A stretch of DNA of 64,000 bases from Candidatus Limimorpha caballi (GCA_018064605.1 JAGHUX010000001.1:33547-97546); one strand, 5' to 3'; positions 28,092 to 38,352 are shown, counted from the first letter of the stretch. Notes: generated from the sequence alone by a model not told the origin. Program-made: numbers and translations.

Positions 28092-31000
28092 TTAGTTTGT
28101 TTCTGCTGCCGGGCACATGTCGTCTTCGCCTCCATGTACCCGGTTATTAAGGTAGTGCCTTACAGGCACCGCTTCCACTTCAATTTCATCGCCCAGATAA
28201 ACGAGATACGCCTTAATATCTTGATTTCCAACCATTTCACGAAGCGCAATCATGTAATCCTGAAGCTGCTGATGATATTTCTCGTTGTGCTTGCCGGTCT
28301 TGTAGTCTATGAGAATTGTGCCTTTGACGGTTATCACGAACCTGTCGGGGCGCATCACATGCCCTGACGACGTGTGTATGTCCATCTCGTTCATGATCAC
28401 GGCATCGTCGGAATAAGCGGGCTTAAGGCATTCTATCTCAATGATTTTATTGAATTTCCGTTTAAGTGTTTCAGCTTGTTTTTCATCAATGGTGCCGTCG
28501 TTGACATATTGTCTCAACACCCTGTCAATGTCAGCTTTAGTCCTGATTTTCGAGAAGATCTCATGCACGAGCGATCCCCATTCGTCTGGCATGAAGGTCT
28601 CCTTCGAGGCCCAGACCATCGTCGGGTCAGGCTCGACGGAAAGTCTCTCGAACCATTTCAACGACTTCGGCGCGGTCTCGTCATCGTCAAGTTCAAGAAT
28701 ATCAACGTCGTTGCTTTTCCGTCCGGATTCATTCCAGTCATTGAAATCGGCGTGGCCGAACGTGAAGACCTTGCGGTCATCCATTTCCTCAGTGCTCACC
28801 TCGTCTTTCTTCAGGAAATAGTCGCTGAACTGAGATTCTTCGTTGTCTTTCCTGAGGTGTTGGATGTCATTGTAATTCGTGTTTTCGTCAAAGAAATCGT
28901 TGAAGATGTTGTAACCCGTCTTGGGGCATTTGTCGCTGGTGTAAACGAACAGCATTTTCTTGGCGCGTGTCATCGCGACATACATCACGTCGAGGGTGTC
29001 GAGCATCGACTTCTTTTCCTCGCGTTTCAGAACGTGTTCATATTCAGTGCCTTGCAAGGCAGTGCTGCTTATCGGAAGCAGAAACGCGTCGAGATACGGG
29101 ATGTCTTTCGTGTTTTTGTCGTCGGCGCACTGAACCCACATCTCCTTCTGCGTGAGACCTTGCCGCGTCTTCAGCATCGTGTCGGCAAAAGGATACATCA
29201 CAATCTTGAATTCGAGACCTTTGGATTTGTGTATCGTCATGATGTTCACGCAGTTGAGTTCGCCCGTGATCTGCACGTTGAGGATGTTTCTCTTCTTCTC
29301 CCAATATTCCAGGAAAGCGTCAACGCCCGCGCTGTGAGTGCATTGCCAGTCATAAAGCATGTTCATGAAATATTGCACGAAGACATCCTCAAGAATGTTG
29401 AAGCCGAACGACCTGCAAAGCTGTGCACATGAGTCGTAAAGGCTATATGCCTCATTATGAATCGATTGCAGCTCGTTCAGCACCTGATTGTCCATCCCGA
29501 TGCCGTGAGTCTTCTCGAAAAAGTACGACATTGTCTTCCTTATGACAGGGCTTTGGGGTTTTGTGAAATACTGTAACGTACTGATGATCAGCTGTATTTT
29601 GTCAGACGTCTGGAGCTGCACCGAGTCGGCCGATAGCACTTCGATGTCGTGTCCGACAAGGTAATTCGCGATTTCCGTGCCTTGTCCGTTTGATCGCACC
29701 AGAATCGTTATGTCCTTGTAATCAACGCCTTGTGAATGAAGTTCGATGATTTTGCGGAGCATCGACTCCATCACTTTCTCCTTGTATTCCTTTGTCTCGA
29801 GTTCGTCGTGGAAAAGTTCCACCGAGACGAGTCCGCCGTCTCTGGAGTTGTAGATTTGTTCCGTGTCGTCGAAGACATGTTCCAGGTTCGTCCCGGCGTC
29901 CTCGCTTGCCAGATAACGCTTCGCGAAACGGAAAAACGTGTTGTTGAACTTGATCACGTTTTTGTGCGAGCGGTAATTGGTGTCGAGCGATCTCTTGTCG
30001 GCTGACGCGATGAACTGTTCCTCGCAGCTCTCCGCGAAAGCGCTTTCCGGCATGTCGAAGATTTTCGGCAGGTTGATGATCTGCTCCACTTCGCCGCTCC
30101 TGAAACGGTATATCGACTGTTTCGCGTCGCCGACGATGAGGTTCATGTTGCCCTGTGCGAGACTGTTGTCGATCAGCGGGAGGAAGTTCTGCCACTGCAG
30201 CACGGATGTGTCCTGGAACTCGTCGATGAAATAGTGCCTGTACCTCGCCCCGATGCGCTCGTAGATGAACGGCACCGAGCAGTCGCCCAACACGTCGGAG
30301 ATGCGTTTGTTGAACTCCGAGATGTGAACCTGCGAGCTGTCGATGACATGCTCTTTCATCAGCTCGAAGATGTGGTTCCTGAGGACATACAGATAAAGGT
30401 CTTTCTCAATCAGCTTGAGGACGAACTGACGGCACGAAAGGTTTCTGTATCTTCCGACGGCGCTTTGGAAGCAGTGGAGCATCTCGTCGCCGGCGACCCT
30501 GCTATTCTTGTTTCTCCAGTCGCTCTCGCCGGAAAGCATCTTCTCCGTCGTTGAGGTGGTAACGCACATTTCACGTCTCTGCATCTTTTTTATGATGGTC
30601 GGCAACCCCCTCGACTTCTGGGCGTAGTCGTCAGCGGAAACGCCCAGCTCGTCTTCTTTCCGCAGCAACATGTTGATGATGTCGTCGATGTTCCTGTCGG
30701 CGGCTTCATATTCACCGCTGACGTATCTCTTTATCTCGTTGTATTTCTGCTCGTCAATCTCTGCTATCTCCTTGTCATCACCTCTTTTGTACGCATCTTC
30801 TTTCAGGAGTTTCCTGATGAAACCGCCGATTGCCGACTTGACATCCCAAGAGGTCTCCTCCGAAAGATTATATTCCACATATTGTGACACGACTTTGGTG
30901 ATGAATTTGTCATGTCCTATTTCATCCGACAGGAGCCGGATTATCTCGTCCACGAGGTCGTCGTCATCGAGCAGGACCGAATACTGGCTTGGCAGGTCGA

Positions 31001-31403
31001 GTTCGCGTGCGAAGCTGCGTGACAGGTGCTGCACGAAGCTGTCGATTGTGCACACCGACATGTCGCTGTAGTTGTGTAGAATCCTGGTGTACAGCGTCTT
31101 GCTTCTTTCAACGAGGACTTGTTCGTTCGCGCCGGTGCGTTCGAGCAGGAACTCCTTCATCTGCGTGATGTCACCCTCGGGTGAGTTGTCGATTATTCCG
31201 AGCAGGAACTTCAGGATCTTGGCTTTCATCTCGTTGGCTGCCTTGTTGGTGAACGTCACGGCGAGGATTTCGCGGTAGGCGTCCGGATTGTCGCCGAGAC
31301 ATATCGCCAGATATTCTTTCACGATGGTGAATGTCTTGCCGGAACCCGCCGAGGCGGTGAAGATCTTGAATGGCTTGTCGTCACGGATTGTCGTTTTCAT
31401 CAT
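28092..31403 (-). CDS. UvrD/AddA-like helicase-nuclease
   Basis: 1103 residues. Superfamily I helicase motifs are complete: FTASAGSGKTFTIVKEY, FIDEFQDTSVLQW, VGDAKQSIYRFRSGE, DTNYRSHKN, MTIHKSKGLEFKI, YVAMTRAKKM. The C-terminus has a RecB-like nuclease with ILIDYKTGKH. It is the AddA/RecB-type subunit that loads at double-strand ends for recombination repair. The usual AddB-type partner is not in this window. ATG at 31403 (or the next ATG at 31400) overlaps the end of tamB by about 23 bp, so it is translationally linked with tamB. Confidence 0.92.
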   Translation of the reverse strand: MMKTTIRDDKPFKIFTASAGSGKTFTIVKEYLAICLGDNPDAYREILAVTFTNKAANEMKAKILKFLLGIIDNSPEGDITQMKEFLLERTGANEQVLVERSKTLYTRILHNYSDMSVCTIDSFVQHLSRSFARELDLPSQYSVLLDDDDLVDEIIRLLSDEIGHDKFITKVVSQYVEYNLSEETSWDVKSAIGGFIRKLLKEDAYKRGDDKEIAEIDEQKYNEIKRYVSGEYEAADRNIDDIINMLLRKEDELGVSADDYAQKSRGLPTIIKKMQRREMCVTTSTTEKMLSGESDWRNKNSRVAGDEMLHCFQSAVGRYRNLSCRQFVLKLIEKDLYLYVLRNHIFELMKEHVIDSSQVHISEFNKRISDVLGDCSVPFIYERIGARYRHYFIDEFQDTSVLQWQNFLPLIDNSLAQGNMNLIVGDAKQSIYRFRSGEVEQIINLPKIFDMPESAFAESCEEQFIASADKRSLDTNYRSHKNVIKFNNTFFRFAKRYLASEDAGTNLEHVFDDTEQIYNSRDGGLVSVELFHDELETKEYKEKVMESMLRKIIELHSQGVDYKDITILVRSNGQGTEIANYLVGHDIEVLSADSVQLQTSDKIQLIISTLQYFTKPQSPVIRKTMSYFFEKTHGIGMDNQVLNELQSIHNEAYSLYDSCAQLCRSFGFNILEDVFVQYFMNMLYDWQCTHSAGVDAFLEYWEKKRNILNVQITGELNCVNIMTIHKSKGLEFKIVMYPFADTMLKTRQGLTQKEMWVQCADDKNTKDIPYLDAFLLPISSTALQGTEYEHVLKREEKKSMLDTLDVMYVAMTRAKKMLFVYTSDKCPKTGYNIFNDFFDENTNYNDIQHLRKDNEESQFSDYFLKKDEVSTEEMDDRKVFTFGHADFNDWNESGRKSNDVDILELDDDETAPKSLKWFERLSVEPDPTMVWASKETFMPDEWGSLVHEIFSKIRTKADIDRVLRQYVNDGTIDEKQAETLKRKFNKIIEIECLKPAYSDDAVIMNEMDIHTSSGHVMRPDRFVITVKGTILIDYKTGKHNEKYHQQLQDYMIALREMVGNQDIKAYLVYLGDEIEVEAVPVRHYLNNRVHGGEDDMCPAAETN

Positions 31404-34400
31404 CGGTCACGTTGTTTTCCTTGTTTTTCTTTTTGTTTTTCCTGAAGATGTCGCTGAAGCTGTCGAAGCTTCTCGAAATGGAGATGCCTATGCCCTGCGT
31501 GAATTCGGAAATGTTCTCGTAGGAGTAGTAGTTGGAGTTGTTGTTCGTGTTTGTGTGGTTGTAAGCCTTGAGGCTCAGTATCTTGCTCAATTTGTATGTC
31601 ACGTCGATGTCACCCACGATGTCGTTGGTGCTGCCCGCCGTGCTGTTCGTCCCTCGTATCACCCCGAAGTTGCCTTCGACGGTGAGACGGTCGTCGAACA
31701 GCTGTGTTGACAGTGCGACCTCGATCTCCTCGTTGGTGTAGCTGCTGAACGGTTTGTAGTTGACACCGATGTCGAAGTTCTTAGAGAGTTGCGACAGCCA
31801 GTTGTTCAGTGCGCCGGTGATGACCCTGTAATATGCCGCCGAGCCGATGTTCGCAAGTGTCGGGGCCGTGGAGTTGGCGAACGACCCGAGGACCAGCAGG
31901 GAAAGCACATGCTGCGCCATGACGGTCTGGTTTGTAGTGTCGATGACGGAGAAGACGGCTGTTTTCACATCGTCTTTCACGTTCGGCAATTCGACCCCGA
32001 AGGTGATGACGGGGTTCGTGAGTTTGTTCGACAGGCGCAGTATGCAGTCAACCGGGACGTTGTCGCCGACCATGGTGGTGTCGATGCCGCCGCCGAGCGT
32101 CTTGAGCGATGTCTTGGTGCGGTACGAGCTGACGACGTCGATGTCGGCGTCGGTCGGGTCGCCGTTGAAGCTGATGACACCGCCGCTGCGGATGGTGAAC
32201 ACGCGGTTTATGACTTGCAGGTTGAATGAGAACGCGCCGCTGTTAATCAGATAGTTGCCCTTCAGCGTCATGGTCCCCGCCTTCATCCCGAGGTTGATGT
32301 TGCCGTCGCCCGTCGCATTGATGTTCCCCATGTTTGAGGGCAGGATGATGTTCAGCTTCGCGTCGGGGTTGACCTCGGCGTCAAGATTCAGGGTCAAGTT
32401 GCTTGACTTGACGGCTCTCGTGACTTTCTCTTCGGCGACGGTGTCCGTTTCTCTCTTCTGCTGGACGAAGACGATGAAGTTGTCATCGACGGTGTTGGAG
32501 CCGGAGATGGGTATGCTTATCTCCGTGCCGCGTCTGGTTGTCGCGTCAATGTCGATGAGGATGTCGTCGAACCCGCCCTTTATCAGGATGTCGCCGTCGG
32601 CTATGGCCGAGCCGTAGAAGCCGCCCGCCCGCTCCGCCGGTATGTTCATGGCCGCAAAGTCGTCGCACGACAACCTCACGTCCAAGTTGTAGTCTTTCAG
32701 GTAGTTGTGCGAGATGATGCCCGACACGACGGCGTTGTTCCCCAGGGTGTCAAGCAGACTGAGATGCCCGAGGTCGATGAGGTTCTCCGACAGATGCACC
32801 GTGTCGTTCATCTTATAGTAGGTGTTCAGGAAATTGATCTTGACCCCGGCGTCGTTCAGCGCCAGAAATCCGTCGAGGACCGGTTCCGACAGCGACCCAG
32901 TGACGCTAACGGAGCCGTCGAGGACGCCGTCGAGACGGCCGATGACCGACTTGACAAGCGGCTCGATGGAGTTCAGGTGGAAATTGTTGACGTTCATGTC
33001 GAGGTCAAGGCTCTCTTCCTTGTCGAGCGGATAGTAATTCCCACTCAGCTCGAACGATTTCTTTTGATGTCCGTCGTCGTGCATCCCCGTGATGCCGGCG
33101 TCGATTGTGATTGCCTTCTCCGCATCGTCCCAATAGGAATCGACCGACACGTCTCCTACAAATCTGTTGTTTATCATCAGGCTGTCTATCCGCAGGCCGG
33201 AGTTGAACGACATCTGCTCGTCGATCCCGGTGACGCTCATGCCACCGTCGATGATGCCGCCAAGTATGAAGTTCGGGTTGCGGGTGAAGATGTTGACGTT
33301 GCCGATGTCGAGCTTGCGGAACGCGACGTTCAGGGTGTCGGACCCTCTGCTCGGGAAATTGCCGTCAACCGAGATCGCCTGCTCTTTGGTGAACAGGTGC
33401 AGGTTGCCGATGACCGTCCTGTCCGCCCTGAAGTCCACGAAACAGTTCTCGTCCAGATTTACCAACGTGTCGAGGACAAGCAGGCTGTCGATGGAGACGG
33501 ACAGCAGACCGCCCGACGACTCGTGAGGCACGAAGCGTGCCGAGATGTCGGCCATGTTCCTGCCCCGCGCCAACATGTTGTCCCAGTTAAGATTGAAGAA
33601 CAAGGTGTCGTTCTGCGCCAGTGTGTTCAGCATGATGTTCTCAAGCCTGATTCTGCGGGGACGCTTCTCTGTCGAGTCCTTCAGAATCAGGTCTCGGACT
33701 GTTATTTCCGAGGTGATGGCCTCTCTGTCGATGCTGTTCCTGAACTCCACTCCGAGGGCGGAGACACCGTTGACCCTTATCTCCGGGCAGTAGAAATCCT
33801 GCCCGTGGCTCGCGTCGCCGGTGGTGAACGTCGCCGTCAGCGAAGTGCCACTCGCGACGTGCAGCTGAGGCAGGAACAGACTCGTCAACACGTCGCTGTC
33901 CTTCATGTTCAGCTTCAACGTGAACTCTTGTTTCTCGGCGACATGCAGGCTCCTGCCCTCGCTGACCGCCGGGATGTCGATGTGCTTCAACAACGTGTTT
34001 TTCATCGCGCTCACGAACGACGTGTGGTTGATGATGCCATCTACCTGCAAGTCAAAGAAGTCGCAGTTCACGGACACTGACTTTACGCCCTTCCTGTCGG
34101 ACACCGACGCGTCGAGATGTTCCATGTCGTAGTGTCTGACACCGTCGTAATATGATGTGTTGTCAAGGTTTACGTTGGCGTTTAGATTGTCGAGTGAGAA
34201 CCCGTCAGAGCTGACACTTATGTTCGTTGAAAGAAGCATGACAGACTCGTTGTCAATGACATGCAGCTTCGGCAGGTTGGCGTTTCTGATTTTTGCCACG
34301 GCATTGTACTGTGGTCTCTTGTTTCTCAGATCCGCCTCGGCTTCGAGTTTCAGGTTGATGTTCCTGTTTGCCACGCTCGTTTTGATGTTCGCGATTTTGC

Positions 34401-35874
34401 CTTTTAATGACAACCCGACATCGAAGTTCTCAAAATCATTGTTGATGATGCTCAGCGCGTTGACGTGTGCATACGCTTTCAGGTCAGCGTCCTCGAGTCC
34501 GAAGCCCTTGCCTTGGAGATTCAGGTCGGCCGAGATGTTGGCGGGGCTTGTGGTTGAGATGAGTCCCTGCATCTCAAGGTCATGCGTGTTAATCTTGACA
34601 TCATATTCCGGAATCTCCCCTGTCCTCTTGAGCATGACGGCTGCGTCAACGTCGCCGATGTCCGTTTTCATGCTTGTCAGGAAGTCGAAATTGACGGGCG
34701 AGCCTTTGAAGTCAAATGAAAACGAGAATTGTCCGAGGGCCTTGAGTTGCTCCGGGACGGGAATTGTCACAGAAGATGCCGGGATGTAAAAGTTCGCGAG
34801 GTCTTCGTAGTTCGTCACCACGCTTGTAAAATCCGCGATCCAATACGTGTTCGGGAATTTCCTGCACACATCCTTTATTGTCAGCTCCCCTTTGATGTTG
34901 GAACATTCTCCGAAGCTCAGGTCGAGGTTCGTCAGCGTGAAGTCGTTGACGGGCCCGCGGAAATCCGTGTTGAGTACGACGTCGTCGGGCATCTTCCCCA
35001 TGGCTGTGGACCAGAACCGTATGTCGTCGAGTCTCAGGTGCGTGTCGCGGATGTTGCTGATGATCACCACTGAATCGACAAATGTTTTGAAATCGGCCAG
35101 GTCGTTGATTTTGAACTCAAGGTTCATGTCGAGATGCGAGTCGTTGAGGTCAACGAGCAGGTTGCCGATGTTGATGTCTGTCGGGCAGAACAACACGCTG
35201 GCTCTGAACGACTTGATGTCAACGCCGCAACGGTCCTTGCCTTTGAGGTCTCTTATGAAACCTGTTATGGTGTCGTTCCTGTATTCGAAATTATGAACGT
35301 CGAGGTTTATGCTGTCGATGTCCAAATGCCTGTAATCCATGCGTTTGCGTGCCGGGTCGTCCCTGTTCTGGTTCCACAGGATGAAATGCGCGTTCTCGAT
35401 GTCGATTTTGCCGATGGCCAGCGAGAAGCCGTCGCCGCCCGAGGTCTTCTCTCCGTCGTCCCCGAGCTGTGAGAGGATCTCCGACAGGTTTGACATCTCG
35501 TTGCCCTCATAAGTGACGAGGTTGCCGAAGGCGTCTTTCAGATACACGTCTCTCAGCTTCAGGTCGATGTCCTCGTCATACGAGAGCTTTGTCCTCAACT
35601 CGCCGATCTTGAACATTGGGTATTGCTCCAGGTCGTTGACTTGCAAGTCATTGATATGAATCTCGAGTTTCGGTGTTATGTAAAACGTCTTGATTTTGAC
35701 CTCGGTGTTGAGATATTTCGACGCGAAACCGGCGGCCGTGCGGACAATCATGCTCTGTACTGTAACGTCACGGATTGCGGCGTAGAGGCTCGCAATCAAG
35801 GCAACGAACACCGTCAGGATAATTAATATGACGTGAGTTGCTTTCGTTAGCTTATTTTTTGTACTTTTGCGCAT
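31381..35874 (-). CDS. tamB: TamB (DUF490) translocation and assembly module protein
   Basis: 1497 residues: an N-terminal signal anchor (HVILIILTVFVALIASLYAAI), a very long AsmA-like beta-helical body, and a C-terminal DUF490/TamB domain (from about residue 1090 to 1450; LNIILPSNMGNINATGDG, KGNYLINSGAFSFNLQVI). The protein bridges inner and outer membranes and moves lipids or helps assemble outer-membrane proteins with a BamA-type partner, which is not nearby. The tail after the TamB domain is N/K/D-rich. It heads the minus-strand operon and its ATG is only 12 bp from the divergent tsaD ATG, so its promoter must lie inside tsaD. Confidence 0.93.
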   Translation of the reverse strand: MRKSTKNKLTKATHVILIILTVFVALIASLYAAIRDVTVQSMIVRTAAGFASKYLNTEVKIKTFYITPKLEIHINDLQVNDLEQYPMFKIGELRTKLSYDEDIDLKLRDVYLKDAFGNLVTYEGNEMSNLSEILSQLGDDGEKTSGGDGFSLAIGKIDIENAHFILWNQNRDDPARKRMDYRHLDIDSINLDVHNFEYRNDTITGFIRDLKGKDRCGVDIKSFRASVLFCPTDINIGNLLVDLNDSHLDMNLEFKINDLADFKTFVDSVVIISNIRDTHLRLDDIRFWSTAMGKMPDDVVLNTDFRGPVNDFTLTNLDLSFGECSNIKGELTIKDVCRKFPNTYWIADFTSVVTNYEDLANFYIPASSVTIPVPEQLKALGQFSFSFDFKGSPVNFDFLTSMKTDIGDVDAAVMLKRTGEIPEYDVKINTHDLEMQGLISTTSPANISADLNLQGKGFGLEDADLKAYAHVNALSIINNDFENFDVGLSLKGKIANIKTSVANRNINLKLEAEADLRNKRPQYNAVAKIRNANLPKLHVIDNESVMLLSTNISVSSDGFSLDNLNANVNLDNTSYYDGVRHYDMEHLDASVSDRKGVKSVSVNCDFFDLQVDGIINHTSFVSAMKNTLLKHIDIPAVSEGRSLHVAEKQEFTLKLNMKDSDVLTSLFLPQLHVASGTSLTATFTTGDASHGQDFYCPEIRVNGVSALGVEFRNSIDREAITSEITVRDLILKDSTEKRPRRIRLENIMLNTLAQNDTLFFNLNWDNMLARGRNMADISARFVPHESSGGLLSVSIDSLLVLDTLVNLDENCFVDFRADRTVIGNLHLFTKEQAISVDGNFPSRGSDTLNVAFRKLDIGNVNIFTRNPNFILGGIIDGGMSVTGIDEQMSFNSGLRIDSLMINNRFVGDVSVDSYWDDAEKAITIDAGITGMHDDGHQKKSFELSGNYYPLDKEESLDLDMNVNNFHLNSIEPLVKSVIGRLDGVLDGSVSVTGSLSEPVLDGFLALNDAGVKINFLNTYYKMNDTVHLSENLIDLGHLSLLDTLGNNAVVSGIISHNYLKDYNLDVRLSCDDFAAMNIPAERAGGFYGSAIADGDILIKGGFDDILIDIDATTRRGTEISIPISGSNTVDDNFIVFVQQKRETDTVAEEKVTRAVKSSNLTLNLDAEVNPDAKLNIILPSNMGNINATGDGNINLGMKAGTMTLKGNYLINSGAFSFNLQVINRVFTIRSGGVISFNGDPTDADIDVVSSYRTKTSLKTLGGGIDTTMVGDNVPVDCILRLSNKLTNPVITFGVELPNVKDDVKTAVFSVIDTTNQTVMAQHVLSLLVLGSFANSTAPTLANIGSAAYYRVITGALNNWLSQLSKNFDIGVNYKPFSSYTNEEIEVALSTQLFDDRLTVEGNFGVIRGTNSTAGSTNDIVGDIDVTYKLSKILSLKAYNHTNTNNNSNYYSYENISEFTQGIGISISRSFDSFSDIFRKNKKKNKENNVTDDENDNP
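35862..35869 (+). promoter_or_regulatory. -7 box for tsaD, inside tamB coding sequence
   Basis: TACTTTTG with TTG at 35838-35840 (21-bp spacer). It lies within the first codons of tamB on the other strand. Confidence 0.6.
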
Positions 35875-35886
35875 TCTTTTTCAGTT

Positions 35887-36909
35887 ATGAACGAATATAT
35901 TTTAGCCATCGAATCATCGTGCGACGACACTTCTGCAGCAGTCCTCAGAGGTACGACAGTTTTGTCGAATGTCATTGCTAATCAAGAGGTTCACCGCCAA
36001 TACGGAGGTGTCATCCCCGAACTTGCTTCACGTGCCCACCAGCAGAATATCATACCTGTTGTTGACGCTGCGATAAAACAAGCAAAAATACAAAAAAATC
36101 AAATAAGTGCGATAGCTTTTACACGCGGACCGGGACTTTTAGGTTCATTGCTTGTAGGTACTTCATTTTCAAAGGCTTACGCTCTCGCAATGAACATTCC
36201 TTTGATAGAAGTCAACCACACGAACGGCCACGTCCTGGCGCTTTTCGCCCAGGATCCGGAAGCCCCTTCGCCCGTCCCACAGTTCCCGTTCCTGTGCCTG
36301 ACGGTCTCTGGCGGCCACACGCAGATCATGAAAGTCAACGATTACTTTGACCTTGAAATACTCGGAAAGACAATCGACGACGCCGCCGGCGAGGCTTTCG
36401 ACAAGACCGCCAAAATCATGGGGCTCGGCTACCCGGGCGGCCCGATTATCAACCGGCTCGCAAAAGAAGGCAACCCCGACGCGTTTCAGTTCAGCAAACC
36501 GCACATCCCCGGCTACGACTACAGTTTCAGCGGGCTGAAAACCAGCTTCTTATATTTCTTGCGTGACAAACTCAAAGAAAACGAGAACTTCATCGAGGAG
36601 AACAAGGCCGACCTCTGCGCTTCGATTCAGAAAGACATCATCGACACCTTGATGAAAAAACTGATAAAGGCGGCGAAAGACACTGGCATCAAGCAGGTTG
36701 CGATTGCCGGAGGTGTCTCCGCGAACACCGGCTTGCAGGACGCGATGATCGCCGCCGGAAAGAAATACCACTGGGACGTCTTCATCCCGAAATTCAAGTT
36801 CAGCACCGACAACGCGGCGATGATCGGCGTCGCCGGCTACCTGAAATACCAACGCGGCGAGTTCGCCACCCAAGACCTCACACCCTACGCGAGGACGGTA
36901 TATAGGTGA
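35887..36909 (+). CDS. tsaD: tRNA N6-adenosine threonylcarbamoyltransferase
   Basis: 340 residues, normal for TsaD. AIESSCDDTSAAVL opens the ASKHA fold; VNHTNGHVLALF supplies the two metal-binding His (HxxxH); VSGGHTQIM, FDKTAKIMGLGYPGGP and FSTDNAAMIG are family signatures. With TsaB, TsaE and TsaC it forms t6A37 on ANN-decoding tRNAs; none of those partners is nearby. Single gene, divergent from tamB. Confidence 0.97.
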   Translation: MNEYILAIESSCDDTSAAVLRGTTVLSNVIANQEVHRQYGGVIPELASRAHQQNIIPVVDAAIKQAKIQKNQISAIAFTRGPGLLGSLLVGTSFSKAYALAMNIPLIEVNHTNGHVLALFAQDPEAPSPVPQFPFLCLTVSGGHTQIMKVNDYFDLEILGKTIDDAAGEAFDKTAKIMGLGYPGGPIINRLAKEGNPDAFQFSKPHIPGYDYSFSGLKTSFLYFLRDKLKENENFIEENKADLCASIQKDIIDTLMKKLIKAAKDTGIKQVAIAGGVSANTGLQDAMIAAGKKYHWDVFIPKFKFSTDNAAMIGVAGYLKYQRGEFATQDLTPYARTVYR

Positions 36910-36910
36910 T

Positions 36911-36975
36911 TAGGTTAAAAGGTAAAAGGTTAAAGGTTAAAAGGTTAAAGGTTAAAAGGTTGAAGGGTAAAAGGA
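36911..36975 (+). repeat. Short tandem repeat (GGTTAAA/GGTTAAAA units)
   Basis: About eight 7- to 8-bp units alternating GGTTAAAA and GGTTAAA, decaying at both ends, fill the space immediately after tsaD. Confidence 0.85.
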
Positions 36976-37034
36976 TACGATACAAAAAACTTGTGCAACT
37001 TGTGTTTAAAAACTTGTGTTAAAAATTTTGCAAA

Positions 37035-38351
37035 ATGAATTGGAAATCATTACTTTCAGCGGAGCGTGACGCTCGGGCGCAGAGTGTCGCCGACATCCGC
37101 AACGAGTTCCAGCGCGACTACGACAGGATTATTTTCTCGAACGTGTTCCGCCGCTTGCAGAACAAGACGCAGGTCTTCCCTCTCCCAGGAAGCCAGATGG
37201 TGCATAACCGACTGACACACAGCCTCGAAGTGGCAAGTGTCGGGCGTTCCATAGCGCGTAAGGTTTCCAAGCAACTCGCCGAGAGATTCGGCAATGACAT
37301 ACTTAACGACATTTACGACATCGACACAATCGTCACCACCGCATGCCTCGCCCACGACCTCGGCAACCCACCGTTCGGACATTCCGGCGAGGAGACGATA
37401 AGCAGCTACTTCAAACACGGAGAAGGCAAGTCGCTCAAAGGTTTGATCCCTGAATATCAATGGACTGACCTCATTTCCTTCGAGGGAAACGCGAACGCTT
37501 TCCGCCAGCTGACACATCAGTTCAGAGGCCGTCGTGAAGGAGGACTCTCGCTCACATACGCATCGTTGGCGACACTGATAAAATATCCGTACCCGTCGTT
37601 CGACAAAGGCGACCGCAAGAAATACAACGTCTTCAACTCCGAAATCGCCATGTTCGAGAAGGTGATGAACGGCTGCGGCATCCCGCGTCTCGACGAAAAG
37701 ATGCCCGTCTATGCCCGCCATCCGCTTTCGTATATGATGGAGGCCGCCGACGACATCTGCTACCTCATCTTAGACATGGAAGACGCCCACAAACGCGGCA
37801 TAATCCAAACAGAATCAATAGAAGAGCATTTCATAGCCTTCATGAATGAGGACACCGACAAGTGGTTCTTCGAGAGAAAGGAACAAGTCTATAAGACCGT
37901 CACCGACGCCAACGAGCGCATGGCGTTCCTGAGGGCGACCGTCATCAACAAGTTGGTCGATTGCGTCTCGAAAGTGTTCATCGACCATTATGATGAGATA
38001 ATGGAAGGCGCATTCAGCAAGAGCCTGATCTCACACCTTCCGGAGTACGAAAATAACGCCTTAGAGAATTGCAGAAACTTCTCAATATCAAATATTTACA
38101 AGCATCCGTCTGTAGTGAAGATTGAAGTCACAGGTTTCAATATCATCGGCAATCTGCTGAACGAATTTGTCCAGGCCATGCTCCATCAGGAGAGCGCGTA
38201 CAGCAGGAAACTTCTCTCGTTGATACCGGAGCAGTTCATGACCGACAAGACCGACCTATACTCGAAGATCCAGGTTGTCTTGGACTACATCTCGAACATG
38301 ACCGACCTGTACGCGGTGCAGCTGTACAAGGATTTGAGGGGGATAGAGTGA
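37035..38351 (+). CDS. dgt: Deoxyguanosinetriphosphate triphosphohydrolase (dGTPase)
   Basis: 438 residues with the HD-phosphohydrolase signature: NRLTHSLEVASVGRSIAR, ACLAHDLGNPPFGHSGEE (HD plus NPPFGH) and YMMEAADDICYLILD. The length fits the longer Bacteroidota dNTPases. It cleaves dGTP (and possibly other dNTPs) to the nucleoside and triphosphate, tuning nucleotide pools and in some cases limiting phage. Its TGA is the last base pair before the first IS5-type repeat, so the accessory island starts exactly at this gene's end. Confidence 0.93.
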   Translation: MNWKSLLSAERDARAQSVADIRNEFQRDYDRIIFSNVFRRLQNKTQVFPLPGSQMVHNRLTHSLEVASVGRSIARKVSKQLAERFGNDILNDIYDIDTIVTTACLAHDLGNPPFGHSGEETISSYFKHGEGKSLKGLIPEYQWTDLISFEGNANAFRQLTHQFRGRREGGLSLTYASLATLIKYPYPSFDKGDRKKYNVFNSEIAMFEKVMNGCGIPRLDEKMPVYARHPLSYMMEAADDICYLILDMEDAHKRGIIQTESIEEHFIAFMNEDTDKWFFERKEQVYKTVTDANERMAFLRATVINKLVDCVSKVFIDHYDEIMEGAFSKSLISHLPEYENNALENCRNFSISNIYKHPSVVKIEVTGFNIIGNLLNEFVQAMLHQESAYSRKLLSLIPEQFMTDKTDLYSKIQVVLDYISNMTDLYAVQLYKDLRGIE

Positions 38352-38352
38352 A

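Noticed and set aside
32707-34080. 457-codon plus-strand ORF opposite tamB
   Set aside because: It is the antisense shadow of tamB: arginine/valine-rich, no family pattern, while the minus-strand frame has clear TamB structure. The same applies to 28374-29432 opposite the AddA-like gene.
36911-36975. CRISPR-like repeat
   Set aside because: Units are 7-8 bp without spacers; it is a simple tandem repeat. No CRISPR array or cas gene was found in the window.
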